This document shows, piece after piece, positions 15,545 through 23,699 of a stretch of DNA of 64,000 nucleotides. How positions within the stretch are numbered: position 1 is the first letter of the stretch; every line of letters begins with the position of its first letter. A program made the position numbers and the translations under genes. The notes beneath the pieces were generated by a model. The model had not been told where the DNA came from. It saw only the letters and a program-made list of their open reading frames with translations, and searched no databases. This DNA is from Chryseobacterium sp. SN22 (lineage in GTDB: Bacteria > Bacteroidota > Bacteroidia > Flavobacteriales > Weeksellaceae), in contig NZ_VTSX01000011.1 in assembly GCF_008329705.1 (NCBI RefSeq), positions 1-64,000 of the forward strand, written 5' to 3'.

Positions 15545-16165
15545 TCAGAGCAGGTTATTTAATTCTGTAACAGCTGCTTCTATTTCTTTTTCGGAGAGCA
15601 GGCCATATCCCAAGCGCAACCCATTTACTGAATCATTAAAGCTATAAAAATCGGGGGTGGTAATTTTGATACCTTTACCAATAAGTGTGTCGGATATTTC
15701 CGGCCGGTCTGCACTTTTTCTAGGTACGATCCAGAAAGCAAGGCCACCATCCGGAACCGTATAGCCAACCTTATCTTTAATATGTTTCCGTAATAAATTT
15801 TCCGTAAGATCTCTCTTCGCTTTATAATGCTGGATAGCTTTTCTAATATGCTTTTTTATAGTGCCGTCTTTAATGAGCTGCAGAATAGCCTACTCCATTA
15901 TATTATCGCCCTGCACATCAATAATCTGTCGCAAATTCCCGATTTTCCGAATCAGGCCCCTGTCACTGCATGCCGGATATCCTATACGCAGGGCCGGGGC
16001 GACCACTTTACTCATCGTACCGATATAGACATAATTTTTAAGGGCGGTAAAACTGGATAATGGCAGTACAGGCAGTAACCGAAATGAAATTCATTATCAT
16101 AATCATCTTCAATAACGGTAAAACCGTATTATACTGTTTTAACATGACGGTGATCCGGCAAGCCG
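15545..16165 (-). pseudogene. Decayed MocR/PdxR-type PLP-dependent transcription regulator
   Basis: The C-terminal half of a MocR protein (GntR-type DNA-binding domain fused to an aminotransferase-like domain) can be read on the minus strand. Visible pieces are FTVIEDDYDNEFHFG, then after a frameshift LPLSSFTALKNYVYIGTMSK, VVAPALRIGYP and GDNIME. An in-frame TAG follows where the family has a residue before AILQLI, and the protein continues to NGLRLGYGLLSEKEIEAAV. The DNA-binding domain and the first half of the PLP domain are absent beyond 16165. One frameshift, one nonsense codon and an N-terminal deletion make it a clear pseudogene. A broken thioredoxin-like gene lies just beyond. Confidence 0.8.
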
Positions 16166-16236
16166 TAACCCGTACCGGAGTATAAGTTTACTTATATCAT
16201 AACAATAAAGCCATTAATAATTAAAATCAAAAAAAA

Positions 16237-16470
16237 ATGACAAAATCAGTTTTTTATCATACCGACTGCCCGGTTTGTGTGAGTGCCGAACAGGATATCA
16301 TTAATCTTACAGGTAGTGATCAAGTGGAAATCGTACATTTAAGTGAAACGCCTGAGCGGGTTTAGGAAGCCGAGAAAGCAAGCGTACAATCGGTTCCTGC
16401 CCTGGTAACAACAAACGGAAATGTGCTTCATATTAATTTCGGCGCTGTCCCCGCCGACCTGAAAGCATAA
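16237..16470 (+). pseudogene. Thioredoxin-like CPVC protein interrupted by a stop codon
   Basis: The frame from ATG 16237 to TAA 16468-16470 encodes 77 codons, with TAG at codon 43 (16363-16365). The first part, MTKSVFYHTDCPVCVSAEQD, carries a CPVC redox motif at residues 11-14, and the second part, SVQSVPALVTTNGNVLHINFG, has the cis-proline VP loop of thioredoxin folds. Both sides of the stop are in the same frame and well conserved, so the gene was probably intact until recently. A normal protein of this type would be a short cytosolic disulfide reductase-like protein of about 77 aa. It is called a pseudogene because of the stop and its decayed neighbour. Confidence 0.72.
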
Positions 16471-16695
16471 GCTCTTTTACCCAACCATCAGGATTTGCCT
16501 GGTTGGTATTATCTCATGATAAGCCTGACAAGTTCAGAAATACTTCAGACAGTCAGCATTTAACTTAAACGTTTATTCTGATAAAATCATATTTGATCAA
16601 AATATGGTATTGATTTCGTAATTTTTGTGGTATATGATTGATAATTTGGTATTAATATTGTACAAAAATACATACCAAACCAAATTTAAAATATT

Positions 16696-17553
16696 ATGAA
16701 AAAAGTATTTACTTTCATCGGACTTGTTTCGGCAGTTGCATTTTCTAATGCTCAGATTGTGATTAATGAAATTTATACGGGAGGCGGAATTTTAGGAGCA
16801 ACGCTGACCAATGATTTCATAGAACTGAAGAATATCGGGACTTCCACATCTACCCTTAGTGGCGCAACCATACAGTATGGACCGGTTTCCGGGCCGTTCA
16901 CCCAATATCATACCCTGCCCAATATTACTTTGGCTCCCGGGCAGACCTATTTAATTCAGGAAGGCTCTGATGGCGGCGGGATTATCAATCTGGTCAATCC
17001 CAATCTTGTTGTGAATGTAGTGTTTAATTTTAACGGGACCGCTCCTACAGTAGGCTTAGGTCTGGGACTTGCACTTACTTCGGGGAAAGTTGCTCTGGCA
17101 AGCAATACCACACAGGTTACCGGACCAACTGCATCAAATGTAGTAGACTTTGTAGGATATGGCCTGGCTAATCAATATGAAGGGTCAGGAGCAGCTCCTT
17201 CTCCAAGCATATTAAATTCAATTACAAGAGTTTCAGGGGATACCAACAGTAATAATGTAGATTTTACCGTTACCCTTCCCACCCCACAGGCCGGAGTTTT
17301 AGCCGTAAGCGATATATCATCCAGTCCCGCTTCCGGCAACTTCATAAAAAATACGCTTGTCAAAAATAATGAAATCAGTTTCCGTGCTGAGGTGAAAGAG
17401 GTGAAAGTTTATACCCTTTCAGGACAGCTTATAAAGACCGGTTCCGGAATTAATAATGATAAACTTAATATAGCCGAACTGCAAAAAGGAAATTATATCG
17501 TTACAGGAGTTATCGATAATAAAGTTGTTTCCCAAAAGATTTTAAAAGATTAA
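16696..17553 (+). CDS. Secreted lamin-tail-domain protein with T9SS type A sorting tail
   Basis: A 285-aa exported protein with signal peptide (MKKVFTFIGLVSAVAFSNA-Q). Residues 21-165 (QIVINEIYTGGG, NDFIELKNIGTST, GQTYLIQEG, NVVDFVGYG) match the lamin-tail (LTD) beta-sandwich found on many bacterial secreted nucleases and surface proteins. After a linker, residues 205-285 (NEISFRAEVKEVKVYTLSGQL, LQKGNYIVTGVIDNKVVSQKIL) form a T9SS type A sorting tail. It lacks a catalytic domain, so a binding or structural role on the surface is the most that can be said. A good intrinsic terminator follows at 17577-17609. The gene is monocistronic. Confidence 0.85.
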   Translation: MKKVFTFIGLVSAVAFSNAQIVINEIYTGGGILGATLTNDFIELKNIGTSTSTLSGATIQYGPVSGPFTQYHTLPNITLAPGQTYLIQEGSDGGGIINLVNPNLVVNVVFNFNGTAPTVGLGLGLALTSGKVALASNTTQVTGPTASNVVDFVGYGLANQYEGSGAAPSPSILNSITRVSGDTNSNNVDFTVTLPTPQAGVLAVSDISSSPASGNFIKNTLVKNNEISFRAEVKEVKVYTLSGQLIKTGSGINNDKLNIAELQKGNYIVTGVIDNKVVSQKILKD

Positions 17554-17576
17554 TTTTATTCAACAACCAACGTAAA

Positions 17577-17609
17577 AACCAGCTGCCAGATGGCAGCTGG
17601 TTTTTTTTA
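17577..17609 (+). terminator. Intrinsic terminator
   Basis: Arms AACCAGCTGCC (17577-17587) and GGCAGCTGGTT (17592-17602) are perfectly paired with a 4-nt loop and followed by a run of T. It ends the lamin-tail gene. Confidence 0.85.
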
Positions 17610-17900
17610 GCCGACAACGGTCCTCCTCATAATCTGAATAATCCTGGACACTTGATTCTCGAAGTATCAGTTCCTCAAATTTAGCTGAAGCATTCGGTCT
17701 GTAAAAATGATAGGTTTTCATTGAATCCGCTTAAGTGATATATATGGCTTCCAGCGGATCCGCCTTTTTCAAACACAGATATACCATTCTGCCGCACAGT
17801 ATTCTTCAATCACAGGGGTTTTAGCTGATATTTTTAAAAAAAAGATCTATTTATTTCTTTACAAATAAAATCCAGGCATACATATTGACTTATTTTTAAT
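17610..17900. other. Intergenic region before the pilus-like locus
   Basis: About 290 bases with no gene recognised. The downstream edge carries the promoter box of the first pilin-like gene. Confidence 0.5.
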
Positions 17901-17908
17901 TATATTTG
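17901..17908 (+). promoter_or_regulatory. -7 promoter box TATATTTG of the first pilin-like gene
   Basis: A perfect TAnnTTTG box 54 bp before the start codon. A TTG lies at 17885-17887, but at 13 bp the spacing is short of consensus. Confidence 0.5.
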
Positions 17909-17962
17909 TAAGTAATGCTTGATTTTGAATGACAGCATTTTAACACCTTAATTTTACCAGTC

Positions 17963-18505
17963 ATGAATAAACAAATACTTATTGCTGCCTCGTTTCTGGG
18001 GGCAGTTGCTTTAGGAACCCACCAGGTTTCAGCACAAAATTCCGGACAGGCCAGTACTTCCGTTAACATTGTTTTAGCAGATGTGATTGCAATGGATGCA
18101 GGAACTGCCGCTTCAGGAGGCACAGTAGATTTTAATTATGTGAATACAACCGACTATAATTCTTCAAAAAACGTAACGGTACCGAATAGTTTAGTCATTA
18201 TTTCCTCCAAAAATTTCGATGTAAAAGTAAAATCTGAGGGGGCCAACTTTGTAAGCGGCGCCAACGTAATTCCGGTAGATATATTACAGGTAAAAGCAGT
18301 ACCGGGCGGAAGTTTAACAGGAACCCTGAATGAGGTCACCTTATCTCCAACCGATCAGGTCCTGGTAAGTAACGCAAGTTCAGGGGCAAAACAGTCTTTA
18401 AATATTGCCTATTCTATTCCGGCAGAAAAAGCATCGAAGGTACTTCTGGGAAAGCCTAAGGGAACCTATACACAGACCGTAACGTATACTGCTACTGCAT
18501 TGTAA
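17963..18505 (+). CDS. Pilin-like secreted subunit 1
   Basis: A 180-aa exported protein with signal peptide (MNKQILIAASFLGAVALGTHQVSA-Q). The mature part is an all-beta domain of about 155 residues. It opens with an alternating hydrophobic strand (ASTSVNIVLADVIAMDAG), which would suit a donor strand, then GTVDFNYVNTTDYN, NFDVKVKSEGANF, VIPVDILQVKA and SLNIAYSIP, and ends in TYTQTVTYTATAL. It is a diverged paralogue of the two subunits downstream, roughly half identical by eye. It precedes a chaperone, an outer-membrane barrel and a tip-like gene. It has its own promoter box and terminator, so it is probably a separate transcript. A DUF4402 or spore-coat-U-like pilin fold is likely, but the family assignment is not certain. 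Confidence 0.75.
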   Translation: MNKQILIAASFLGAVALGTHQVSAQNSGQASTSVNIVLADVIAMDAGTAASGGTVDFNYVNTTDYNSSKNVTVPNSLVIISSKNFDVKVKSEGANFVSGANVIPVDILQVKAVPGGSLTGTLNEVTLSPTDQVLVSNASSGAKQSLNIAYSIPAEKASKVLLGKPKGTYTQTVTYTATAL

Positions 18506-18527
18506 TTAAACACAGCAATTATATATA

Positions 18528-18562
18528 AGCCCTCAACATTTAAAAATGTTGAGGGCTTTTTC
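18528..18562 (+). terminator. Intrinsic terminator after pilin-like gene 1
   Basis: Arms AGCCCTCAACATT (18528-18540) and AATGTTGAGGGCT (18545-18557), then TTTT. A perfect 13-bp stem. Confidence 0.85.
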
Positions 18563-18584
18563 GTTGAAGCCAAATGAATCATCC

Positions 18585-18602
18585 TGTAGTTATTTTACTA
18601 CA
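18585..18602. promoter_or_regulatory. Palindrome TGTAGT-N6-ACTACA upstream of pilin-like gene 2
   Basis: A perfect 6-bp inverted repeat with a 6-bp spacer, about 44 bp before the -7 box, and repeated at the same place before gene 3. It is a candidate activator or repressor site. Confidence 0.45.
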
Positions 18603-18645
18603 CGAACTTCCATGTTCCACTACAAAGAAAATTTTACCGCCGCCG

Positions 18646-18653
18646 TAGATTTG
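18646..18653 (+). promoter_or_regulatory. -7 promoter box TAGATTTG of pilin-like gene 2
   Basis: A perfect TAnnTTTG box, 52 bp before the start codon, within sequence identical to that before pilin-like gene 3. Confidence 0.6.
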
Positions 18654-18705
18654 TAATGTCAAAAGACGACAATTAATCAAGAATAAAAAAATAAATAATA
18701 CGATC

Positions 18706-19251
18706 ATGACAAAACAAATCGCCATCGCAGCCTTAACCATCGGAGCCTTCATCTTAGGAACCAACAATGCCAAGGCTCAGAATACGACTGCCACCACAAC
18801 GGTAAATATTACCCTGAACGATGTCATCTCGATCGATGCGGGAAGTACGGCCATCGGGAACACGGTTGACTTCAACTATGCTACGGCAGCAGATTACAAC
18901 TCTGATCAGACGGTTACCAAAGCCAACTCCCTGAAAGTGACTTCAACGAAGAACTTTAATGTTAAAGTAAAAGCAGGAGGTGCGAATTTCATAAATGGAA
19001 CCAACGTAATCCCTGTCAATGTTCTGACCATCAAAGCTGCTACCGCTTCCGGAACCATGGGCGGAACAAAAAGCGCTGTCGTTTTATCGGCAACGGATCA
19101 GACTTTAGTATCAAACGCTCCCCTTGGAAGCGCCTTAACCCTGAACCTGGACTACACGATTCCTGCAGCGAAATCATCTTCTTCCGACATCTTAGGGAAA
19201 CCGGCCGGAACCTACACGCAGACCGTAACGTATACTGCCACTGCATTATAG
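18706..19251 (+). CDS. Pilin-like secreted subunit 2
   Basis: A 181-aa protein with signal peptide MTKQIAIAALTIGAFILGTNNAKA-Q. The mature domain opens with the strand TTTVNITLNDVISIDAG, has NTVDFNYATAADYNSDQTV, KNFNVKVKAGGANF, VIPVNVLTIKAA and LTLNLDYTIPAAK, and ends TYTQTVTYTATAL. It differs from subunit 3 at only about four residues, and its upstream and downstream regions are duplicated too. The high copy similarity and independent promoter and terminator fit a major structural subunit made in large amounts. No cysteine is present in the mature domain, so it would be folded without a disulfide, unlike classical type 1 pilins. Its function as a fibre subunit is inferred from gene context. 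Confidence 0.78.
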   Translation: MTKQIAIAALTIGAFILGTNNAKAQNTTATTTVNITLNDVISIDAGSTAIGNTVDFNYATAADYNSDQTVTKANSLKVTSTKNFNVKVKAGGANFINGTNVIPVNVLTIKAATASGTMGGTKSAVVLSATDQTLVSNAPLGSALTLNLDYTIPAAKSSSSDILGKPAGTYTQTVTYTATAL

Positions 19252-19273
19252 TAAGAACACAACAATTATATAT

Positions 19274-19305
19274 GCCTTCAACATGTAACATGTTGGGGGC
19301 TTTTC
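19274..19305 (+). terminator. Intrinsic terminator after pilin-like gene 2
   Basis: Arms GCCTTCAACATG (19274-19285) and CATGTTGGGGGC (19289-19300) pair apart from one T-G, followed by TTTT. Confidence 0.75.
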
Positions 19306-19328
19306 TGTTGAAGCCAAATGAATCATCC

Positions 19329-19346
19329 TGTAGTTATTTTACTACA
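19329..19346. promoter_or_regulatory. Palindrome TGTAGT-N6-ACTACA upstream of pilin-like gene 3
   Basis: An exact copy of the site at 18585-18602, 744 bp further on. Confidence 0.45.
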
Positions 19347-19389
19347 CGAACTTCCATGTTCCACTACAAAGAAAATTTTACCGCCGCCG

Positions 19390-19397
19390 TAGATTTG
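19390..19397 (+). promoter_or_regulatory. -7 promoter box TAGATTTG of pilin-like gene 3
   Basis: A duplicate of the box before pilin-like gene 2, in identical surrounding sequence. Confidence 0.6.
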
Positions 19398-19448
19398 TAA
19401 TGTTAAAAGAGGACAACTAAATAAGAATAAAAAATAAATAATACGATC

Positions 19449-19994
19449 ATGACAAAACAAATCGCCATCGCAGTCTTAACTATCGGAGCCTTCATCTTAG
19501 GAACCAACAATGCCAAGGCTCAGAATACAACTGCCACCACAACGGTAAACATTACCTTAAATGATGTCATCTCCATCGATGCGGGAAGTACGGCCATCGG
19601 GAACACGGTTGACTTCAACTATGCTACGGCAGCAGATTATAACTCTGATCAGACGGTTACCAAAGCCAACTCCCTGAAAGTGACTTCAACAAAGAATTTT
19701 AATGTTAAGGTAAAAGCAGGGGGTGCCAATTTCATGAACGGCGTTAATCTGATCCCTGTCAATGTGTTGACCATCAAAGCCGCTACCGCTTCCGGAACCA
19801 TGGGCGGAACAAAAAGCGCTGTCGTTTTATCGGCAACGGACCAGACTTTAGTATCAAACGCTCCGCTTGGAAGCGCATTGACCCTGAACCTGGACTACAC
19901 GATTCCCGCAGCGAAATCATCGTCTTCCGACATCTTAGGGAAACCGGCAGGAACCTACACGCAGACCGTAACGTATACCGCAACTGCTTTGTAA
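19449..19994 (+). CDS. Pilin-like secreted subunit 3
   Basis: A 181-aa near-copy of subunit 2. The substitutions are in the signal peptide (A9V) and in one loop, where ANFINGTNVIPV becomes ANFMNGVNLIPV. The clustering of changes in one exposed loop between two strands hints at a surface position, but three changes are too few to conclude selection. Unlike subunits 1 and 2, no strong terminator follows, and only 80 bp separate it from the chaperone gene, so read-through into the chaperone-barrel-tip genes is possible. Expected to be a periplasmic, chaperone-stabilised subunit that is exported to the surface, by analogy with chaperone-usher fibres. Confidence 0.78.
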   Translation: MTKQIAIAVLTIGAFILGTNNAKAQNTTATTTVNITLNDVISIDAGSTAIGNTVDFNYATAADYNSDQTVTKANSLKVTSTKNFNVKVKAGGANFMNGVNLIPVNVLTIKAATASGTMGGTKSAVVLSATDQTLVSNAPLGSALTLNLDYTIPAAKSSSSDILGKPAGTYTQTVTYTATAL

Positions 19995-20037
19995 TAAATT
20001 TTTTTGGTTTGTAAAGGTTTCTTTGTTACGTTTTCAG

Positions 20038-20045
20038 TAGTTTTG
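20038..20045 (+). promoter_or_regulatory. -7 promoter box TAGTTTTG of the chaperone-barrel-tip operon
   Basis: A perfect TAnnTTTG box 30 bp before the chaperone start. It would allow the assembly genes to be expressed at a level different from the subunits. Confidence 0.5.
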
Positions 20046-20074
20046 GGAATCTTTATTTTTAAATAATTTACACC

Positions 20075-20875
20075 ATGCGCAAGTTTATTTATCTTTTGAT
20101 TTTCTTTATCCTCACGGGATCTTCTTCAATCCTGGCACAAAGTATCTCGATGTCGCCTACCCGCCTGTTTTTCACCGGTAATCCGGGAGAGAAAGTGACA
20201 AAGACCGTCACGCTTCAGAACAGCTCGGATAAGGATTATGTTTTTAACCTCAACTATAAAGATTGGGCCAGAGAAGAAGACGGAAATAAGGTTTATCTTG
20301 ATCCGGGCAGTTCAAAAACTTCCAATGCTTCCTGGATCTCCACCCTGGAAAATACGGTAACAGTTCCTGCGAAAAGCACAAAAGAGGTTGTAGTAACCAT
20401 GCAGATTCCGGCCAACGCATCAAAGTCTGCCGTTACCAACAGCATGTTGTTTTTCACCCAGCTTCCTCAGCAGGCAGATAAGGCACGTATTCAGAACGGT
20501 ATTGGTATTATCACCTTATTTGAGGTAGGGCTTCACCTCTTTTACACGCCACCGGGAAACCATGTAAAAAGTCTGGATATTACCAATATTTCAGAAGTGA
20601 GCAATAACAGTGCAGCGAACAGGAAAGTCGCAGTAAGCATCCATAATGACGGAAATACCATCAATGATGCCACCGTTGCGTTTGAACTAACCGATACAGA
20701 CAGTGGTAAGGAAATAAAATTACCCGCCATTTCCATCTCCATGCTTCCCGATACCAATCAGACCGTTCAATTTTCTTTGCCGGAGAACATTTCAGGGAAC
20801 TTCCTTGGCGTGGCGATTATCAAAATGGCAGAATCCAATGATTTACGCGTAGGCGAAAAAAACTTTAAATTTTAA
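20075..20875 (+). CDS. PapD/FimC-like periplasmic pilus chaperone
   Basis: A 266-aa exported protein with signal peptide ending SILA-Q. The N-terminal domain (residues 22-140) has the chaperone pattern: SISMSPTRLFFTGNPGEKVTKTV (start of strand A, split here at about 23-45), LQNSSDKDYVFNLNYKDW, TVTVPAKSTKEVVVTMQIP and SMLFFTQLPQQ. The C-terminal domain (about 165-266) is a second Ig-like sheet (VAVSIHNDGNTINDATVAFEL, TVQFSLPENISG). Two Ig domains and this length fit fimbrial chaperones of COG3121. It should bind subunits in the periplasm and donate a strand. It is 11 bp upstream of the barrel gene, so the two are translationally close. Assignment rests on fold pattern and context; the canonical Arg-Lys cleft residues cannot be confirmed by eye. 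Confidence 0.75.
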   Translation: MRKFIYLLIFFILTGSSSILAQSISMSPTRLFFTGNPGEKVTKTVTLQNSSDKDYVFNLNYKDWAREEDGNKVYLDPGSSKTSNASWISTLENTVTVPAKSTKEVVVTMQIPANASKSAVTNSMLFFTQLPQQADKARIQNGIGIITLFEVGLHLFYTPPGNHVKSLDITNISEVSNNSAANRKVAVSIHNDGNTINDATVAFELTDTDSGKEIKLPAISISMLPDTNQTVQFSLPENISGNFLGVAIIKMAESNDLRVGEKNFKF

Positions 20876-20886
20876 AAAATTAAGTC

Positions 20887-23688
20887 TTGAAACCACAGAA
20901 TGGAATATCGTTATCAGTCCTAAGAAGAACAATCTTAACTTTTGCATTTGTTCTTCTGCACTTTTCGTTGTCTTTCGCGCAGGAAAAGAAGGATATCCAG
21001 ATCCATTTTGAAAATGACCGTATAGCTGTTGAGAAAGGTTCCACTTTTACTAATTTCCTGGTCATTGAGAATAAAAGTTCCGAAGAGGTTGCCATTCAGA
21101 GTATCATCCCTAAGGAATTATATCCGGGATTGCTTTTCTATCCCAAAAATGACTTTACGCTGGGTGCGGGCCAATCTAAAAACCTTCCTGTGAAACTGAT
21201 CGCCAACCTGGATTTTATGAAACTGAGATCCAGTGAGATCCAATTCCAGGTTTCGTACACCACCCCAACGGTTACCAGAACTGAAAGTGCTTCATTCTTC
21301 GTTGACAAAGGCGAAAATAAAAACATCGCCATTTATACGGAGACGTTCGAAAATTTCATTAATCCGGCTTTGCCCGAGTCCTCAATTCTGCTAATTGTAG
21401 AAAACCAGGGCTATAGTAAACGAACCGTTAAGATTGATCTGCAATCCATTCCCGATGGTCTGGAAATGATGCCGAGACAACCAACCGTATCCCTGGAAGG
21501 CTTGGAAAAACAAACGGTTGAGATCAAAATTGCGGTCAGAAAACAGAATATGCTTTACCCGGAATTCAACATCAATGCGATTGCCACCGACTTGGCTGAT
21601 AATAAAATTGTGGGAAGCAACACGCTCTACTTGGTCATTTTATCGCACAACAGACAAATTGCCCGGGGAACCGAAGCCGTGGGTGGAAATAATTTTGCGG
21701 AAATCAGCTATAATGAAAACAGTTCAGGTTTCAATTATCTTCAATTGAGGGGAAACACAGCGTTTCGGGTGACCGACAATTTGAAATCGCGTTTCAATAT
21801 GGGTGCGGATTACTATCTTGACGGCCGTTATAACCTGTATGATACCTGGCTGGAAGTGCAGAGAAAAAATACGGTGTTACGGGTAGGAAATGTTAACAGT
21901 AACGATTACGATTACCCGGTTTTCGGAAGAGGCGGGAAAATCTCTACCCAGTTTGGTAAAAATAATCAGATCGAAATTCTGGCACTGGAAAACAATTATA
22001 ACCTGTACGGTACTTATTTCCGACAGACGGAGGGATCTACCATGGCCGGAGCAAAATATAGTTTTGGGAATGCTAAATCTTTCAATGGGAAAGTGTCCTA
22101 TCTATTCGATCATGACCCGCGTTTCAACGTAGAAACCCAGGTGACAAACGCAACAACATCACTTTTAATTAACGATAAACACACCATCCGCGCAGAGATG
22201 GGCCTGAGTCACGAAAAAGGCCTTTTGAACAGAGATGAAAACGAGGGGGCTTTAATGGGCGCGAATTACGAGGGAAAAGTAGGAAAATGGGATATACAGT
22301 CTATTAATTCCTTTGCCACCAAAAGTTATGCAGGGATCAAAAGGGGATCTTTTATCTCAAATCAGCGGATCGGCCGGCAATTCTCTGATTCTCAGCGCGC
22401 CTTTATACAGTATCAGAATTCGCAGATAGACCCCGAGTTCCTGAGTTTCCAGAGTACGCCCATCCAGCCCGGGAATACCGCTAATCTGCGTTATTATTTC
22501 AACAGTACAGAGGCTTTGGGATCAGGTTACCAGTTTTCTTTAAAAAAGTGGAACTTCCTGTTAGCTCCAAAGGTTGAAAGGCAAAAAACAGCGAATTTTT
22601 ATACATCGCATGAACTTTTTTCTTACCGGCTGGAGACCAACATCAGCGGTACCTTCGGTGCTCACGGGTTGAATCTGCTGGCGGAATATTCTTATTCAAA
22701 AGCGGATAACAGCGACGATTGGTTCAACAGTCTGAAAACAACGTTGTCTTACAGGTACAAATCCTTCTCCCTGAACGGAACCGCCCAATGGAATGCAACG
22801 AATGTCTTTGATTTAACTTCATATTACGATACAGACCGTAATTTTGCCAATTACAATGTATACGCCTCGTATAATTTCCAACTGATGAACAATAATCTGA
22901 CCGGATCTTTTTCAGCCGGAACTTCCTATTCGGAACTTTATAAAAACTTAAACAGCAATGTGAGCGGTAACCTGGAATATAAGATTTCGCCTTCTTTGTC
23001 CACCACAGGCTATTTTAATTTTTCCGGTTATAAATCGATGGCTGATTATGCAGGCAGCGGCAGCTATTACCAGTTCAGAGTGGGAATTAAAAAATATTTT
23101 ACCACCGCTACTACCCTTGGAAATCACAAAGTGACCTTCCAGCTATTTGAAGATAAAAATTTCAACGGGCTTTTGGAGGCCGGGGAACCGGTACTTGCCA
23201 ATGAAATAGTGAAACTGGACAATTACGTAGCGATGACGGATAAAAACGGAAAAGTGGTTTTTCAGAATGTGCCTGAAGGCATTTACACCCTCAAGGTAAA
23301 CGAAAGTGCGGGTGCCCGGCTGATGATGGATCCTGCCATTATGGTGAACAACAACATCAACCGCAAAGTAGGCCTGGTAAAAAACATCAGGGTAAGCGGG
23401 AAATTAAGCGAGATCAAACAAGCCTACGACGATGTGGAAACGGATGTAACCGGAATTGTGGTGTATGCAAAAAGCGAAGACGGTAAGATCTATACTGCCG
23501 TCGTTAACCAGAAAAACGAGTTCGAGTTTTTCCTGAAAGACGGAAAATACGATCTCTATATTGAAAATGACAAATACAGTTATATACAACCCATCCAAAC
23601 CATTCAGGTGACAAAAGACGGTTATTCAGGAACCGTGGTTTTTGAATATAAGAAAAAAGACACCACCATTAAGGTGAAAAAGTTTTAA
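20887..23688 (+). CDS. Usher-like outer-membrane beta-barrel with Ig-like and SdrD-B-like domains
   Basis: A 933-aa protein that appears to start at a TTG (20887) followed by signal peptide TILTFAFVLLHFSLSFA-Q; no nearby ATG would keep the signal. Residues 35-140 and 145-265 are two Ig-like domains (FTNFLVIENKSSEEVAI, LPESSILLIVENQGYSKRTV). Residues 270-775 are a long run of alternating amphipathic strands typical of an outer-membrane barrel (LQLRGNTAFRVTDNL, YNLYDTWLEVQRK, YSFSLNGTAQW). From about 750 an EDKNFNGLLEAGE Ca-binding-like loop begins an SdrD-B/CnaB domain, and a second regulatory-like domain follows to the end. Size and position match an usher, but the N- and C-terminal domains are not those of FimD or CsuD. 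It is flanked at 11 bp on each side by chaperone and tip genes. Confidence 0.72.
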   Translation: MKPQNGISLSVLRRTILTFAFVLLHFSLSFAQEKKDIQIHFENDRIAVEKGSTFTNFLVIENKSSEEVAIQSIIPKELYPGLLFYPKNDFTLGAGQSKNLPVKLIANLDFMKLRSSEIQFQVSYTTPTVTRTESASFFVDKGENKNIAIYTETFENFINPALPESSILLIVENQGYSKRTVKIDLQSIPDGLEMMPRQPTVSLEGLEKQTVEIKIAVRKQNMLYPEFNINAIATDLADNKIVGSNTLYLVILSHNRQIARGTEAVGGNNFAEISYNENSSGFNYLQLRGNTAFRVTDNLKSRFNMGADYYLDGRYNLYDTWLEVQRKNTVLRVGNVNSNDYDYPVFGRGGKISTQFGKNNQIEILALENNYNLYGTYFRQTEGSTMAGAKYSFGNAKSFNGKVSYLFDHDPRFNVETQVTNATTSLLINDKHTIRAEMGLSHEKGLLNRDENEGALMGANYEGKVGKWDIQSINSFATKSYAGIKRGSFISNQRIGRQFSDSQRAFIQYQNSQIDPEFLSFQSTPIQPGNTANLRYYFNSTEALGSGYQFSLKKWNFLLAPKVERQKTANFYTSHELFSYRLETNISGTFGAHGLNLLAEYSYSKADNSDDWFNSLKTTLSYRYKSFSLNGTAQWNATNVFDLTSYYDTDRNFANYNVYASYNFQLMNNNLTGSFSAGTSYSELYKNLNSNVSGNLEYKISPSLSTTGYFNFSGYKSMADYAGSGSYYQFRVGIKKYFTTATTLGNHKVTFQLFEDKNFNGLLEAGEPVLANEIVKLDNYVAMTDKNGKVVFQNVPEGIYTLKVNESAGARLMMDPAIMVNNNINRKVGLVKNIRVSGKLSEIKQAYDDVETDVTGIVVYAKSEDGKIYTAVVNQKNEFEFFLKDGKYDLYIENDKYSYIQPIQTIQVTKDGYSGTVVFEYKKKDTTIKVKKF

Positions 23689-23699
23689 ATTTAGAAAAT

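Larger units (their letters stand above)
18563..19994 (+). repeat. Tandem ~744-bp duplication of promoter, operator and pilin-like gene
   Basis: The segment from the terminator tail (TTGAAGCCAAATGAATCATC) through the promoter and the 181-codon gene occurs twice in direct orientation, offset by 743-744 bp. The two gene bodies differ mainly at silent positions plus about four amino acids. This indicates a recent duplication or ongoing gene conversion. Confidence 0.88.

Noticed and set aside
15545..16470. Two neighbouring genes with in-frame TAG codons, possibly stop-codon recoding or suppression
   Set aside because: The MocR copy also has a frameshift and an N-terminal deletion, and genuine genes elsewhere in the window use TAG as a stop (for example at 25131-25133). 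Ordinary decay explains it better.
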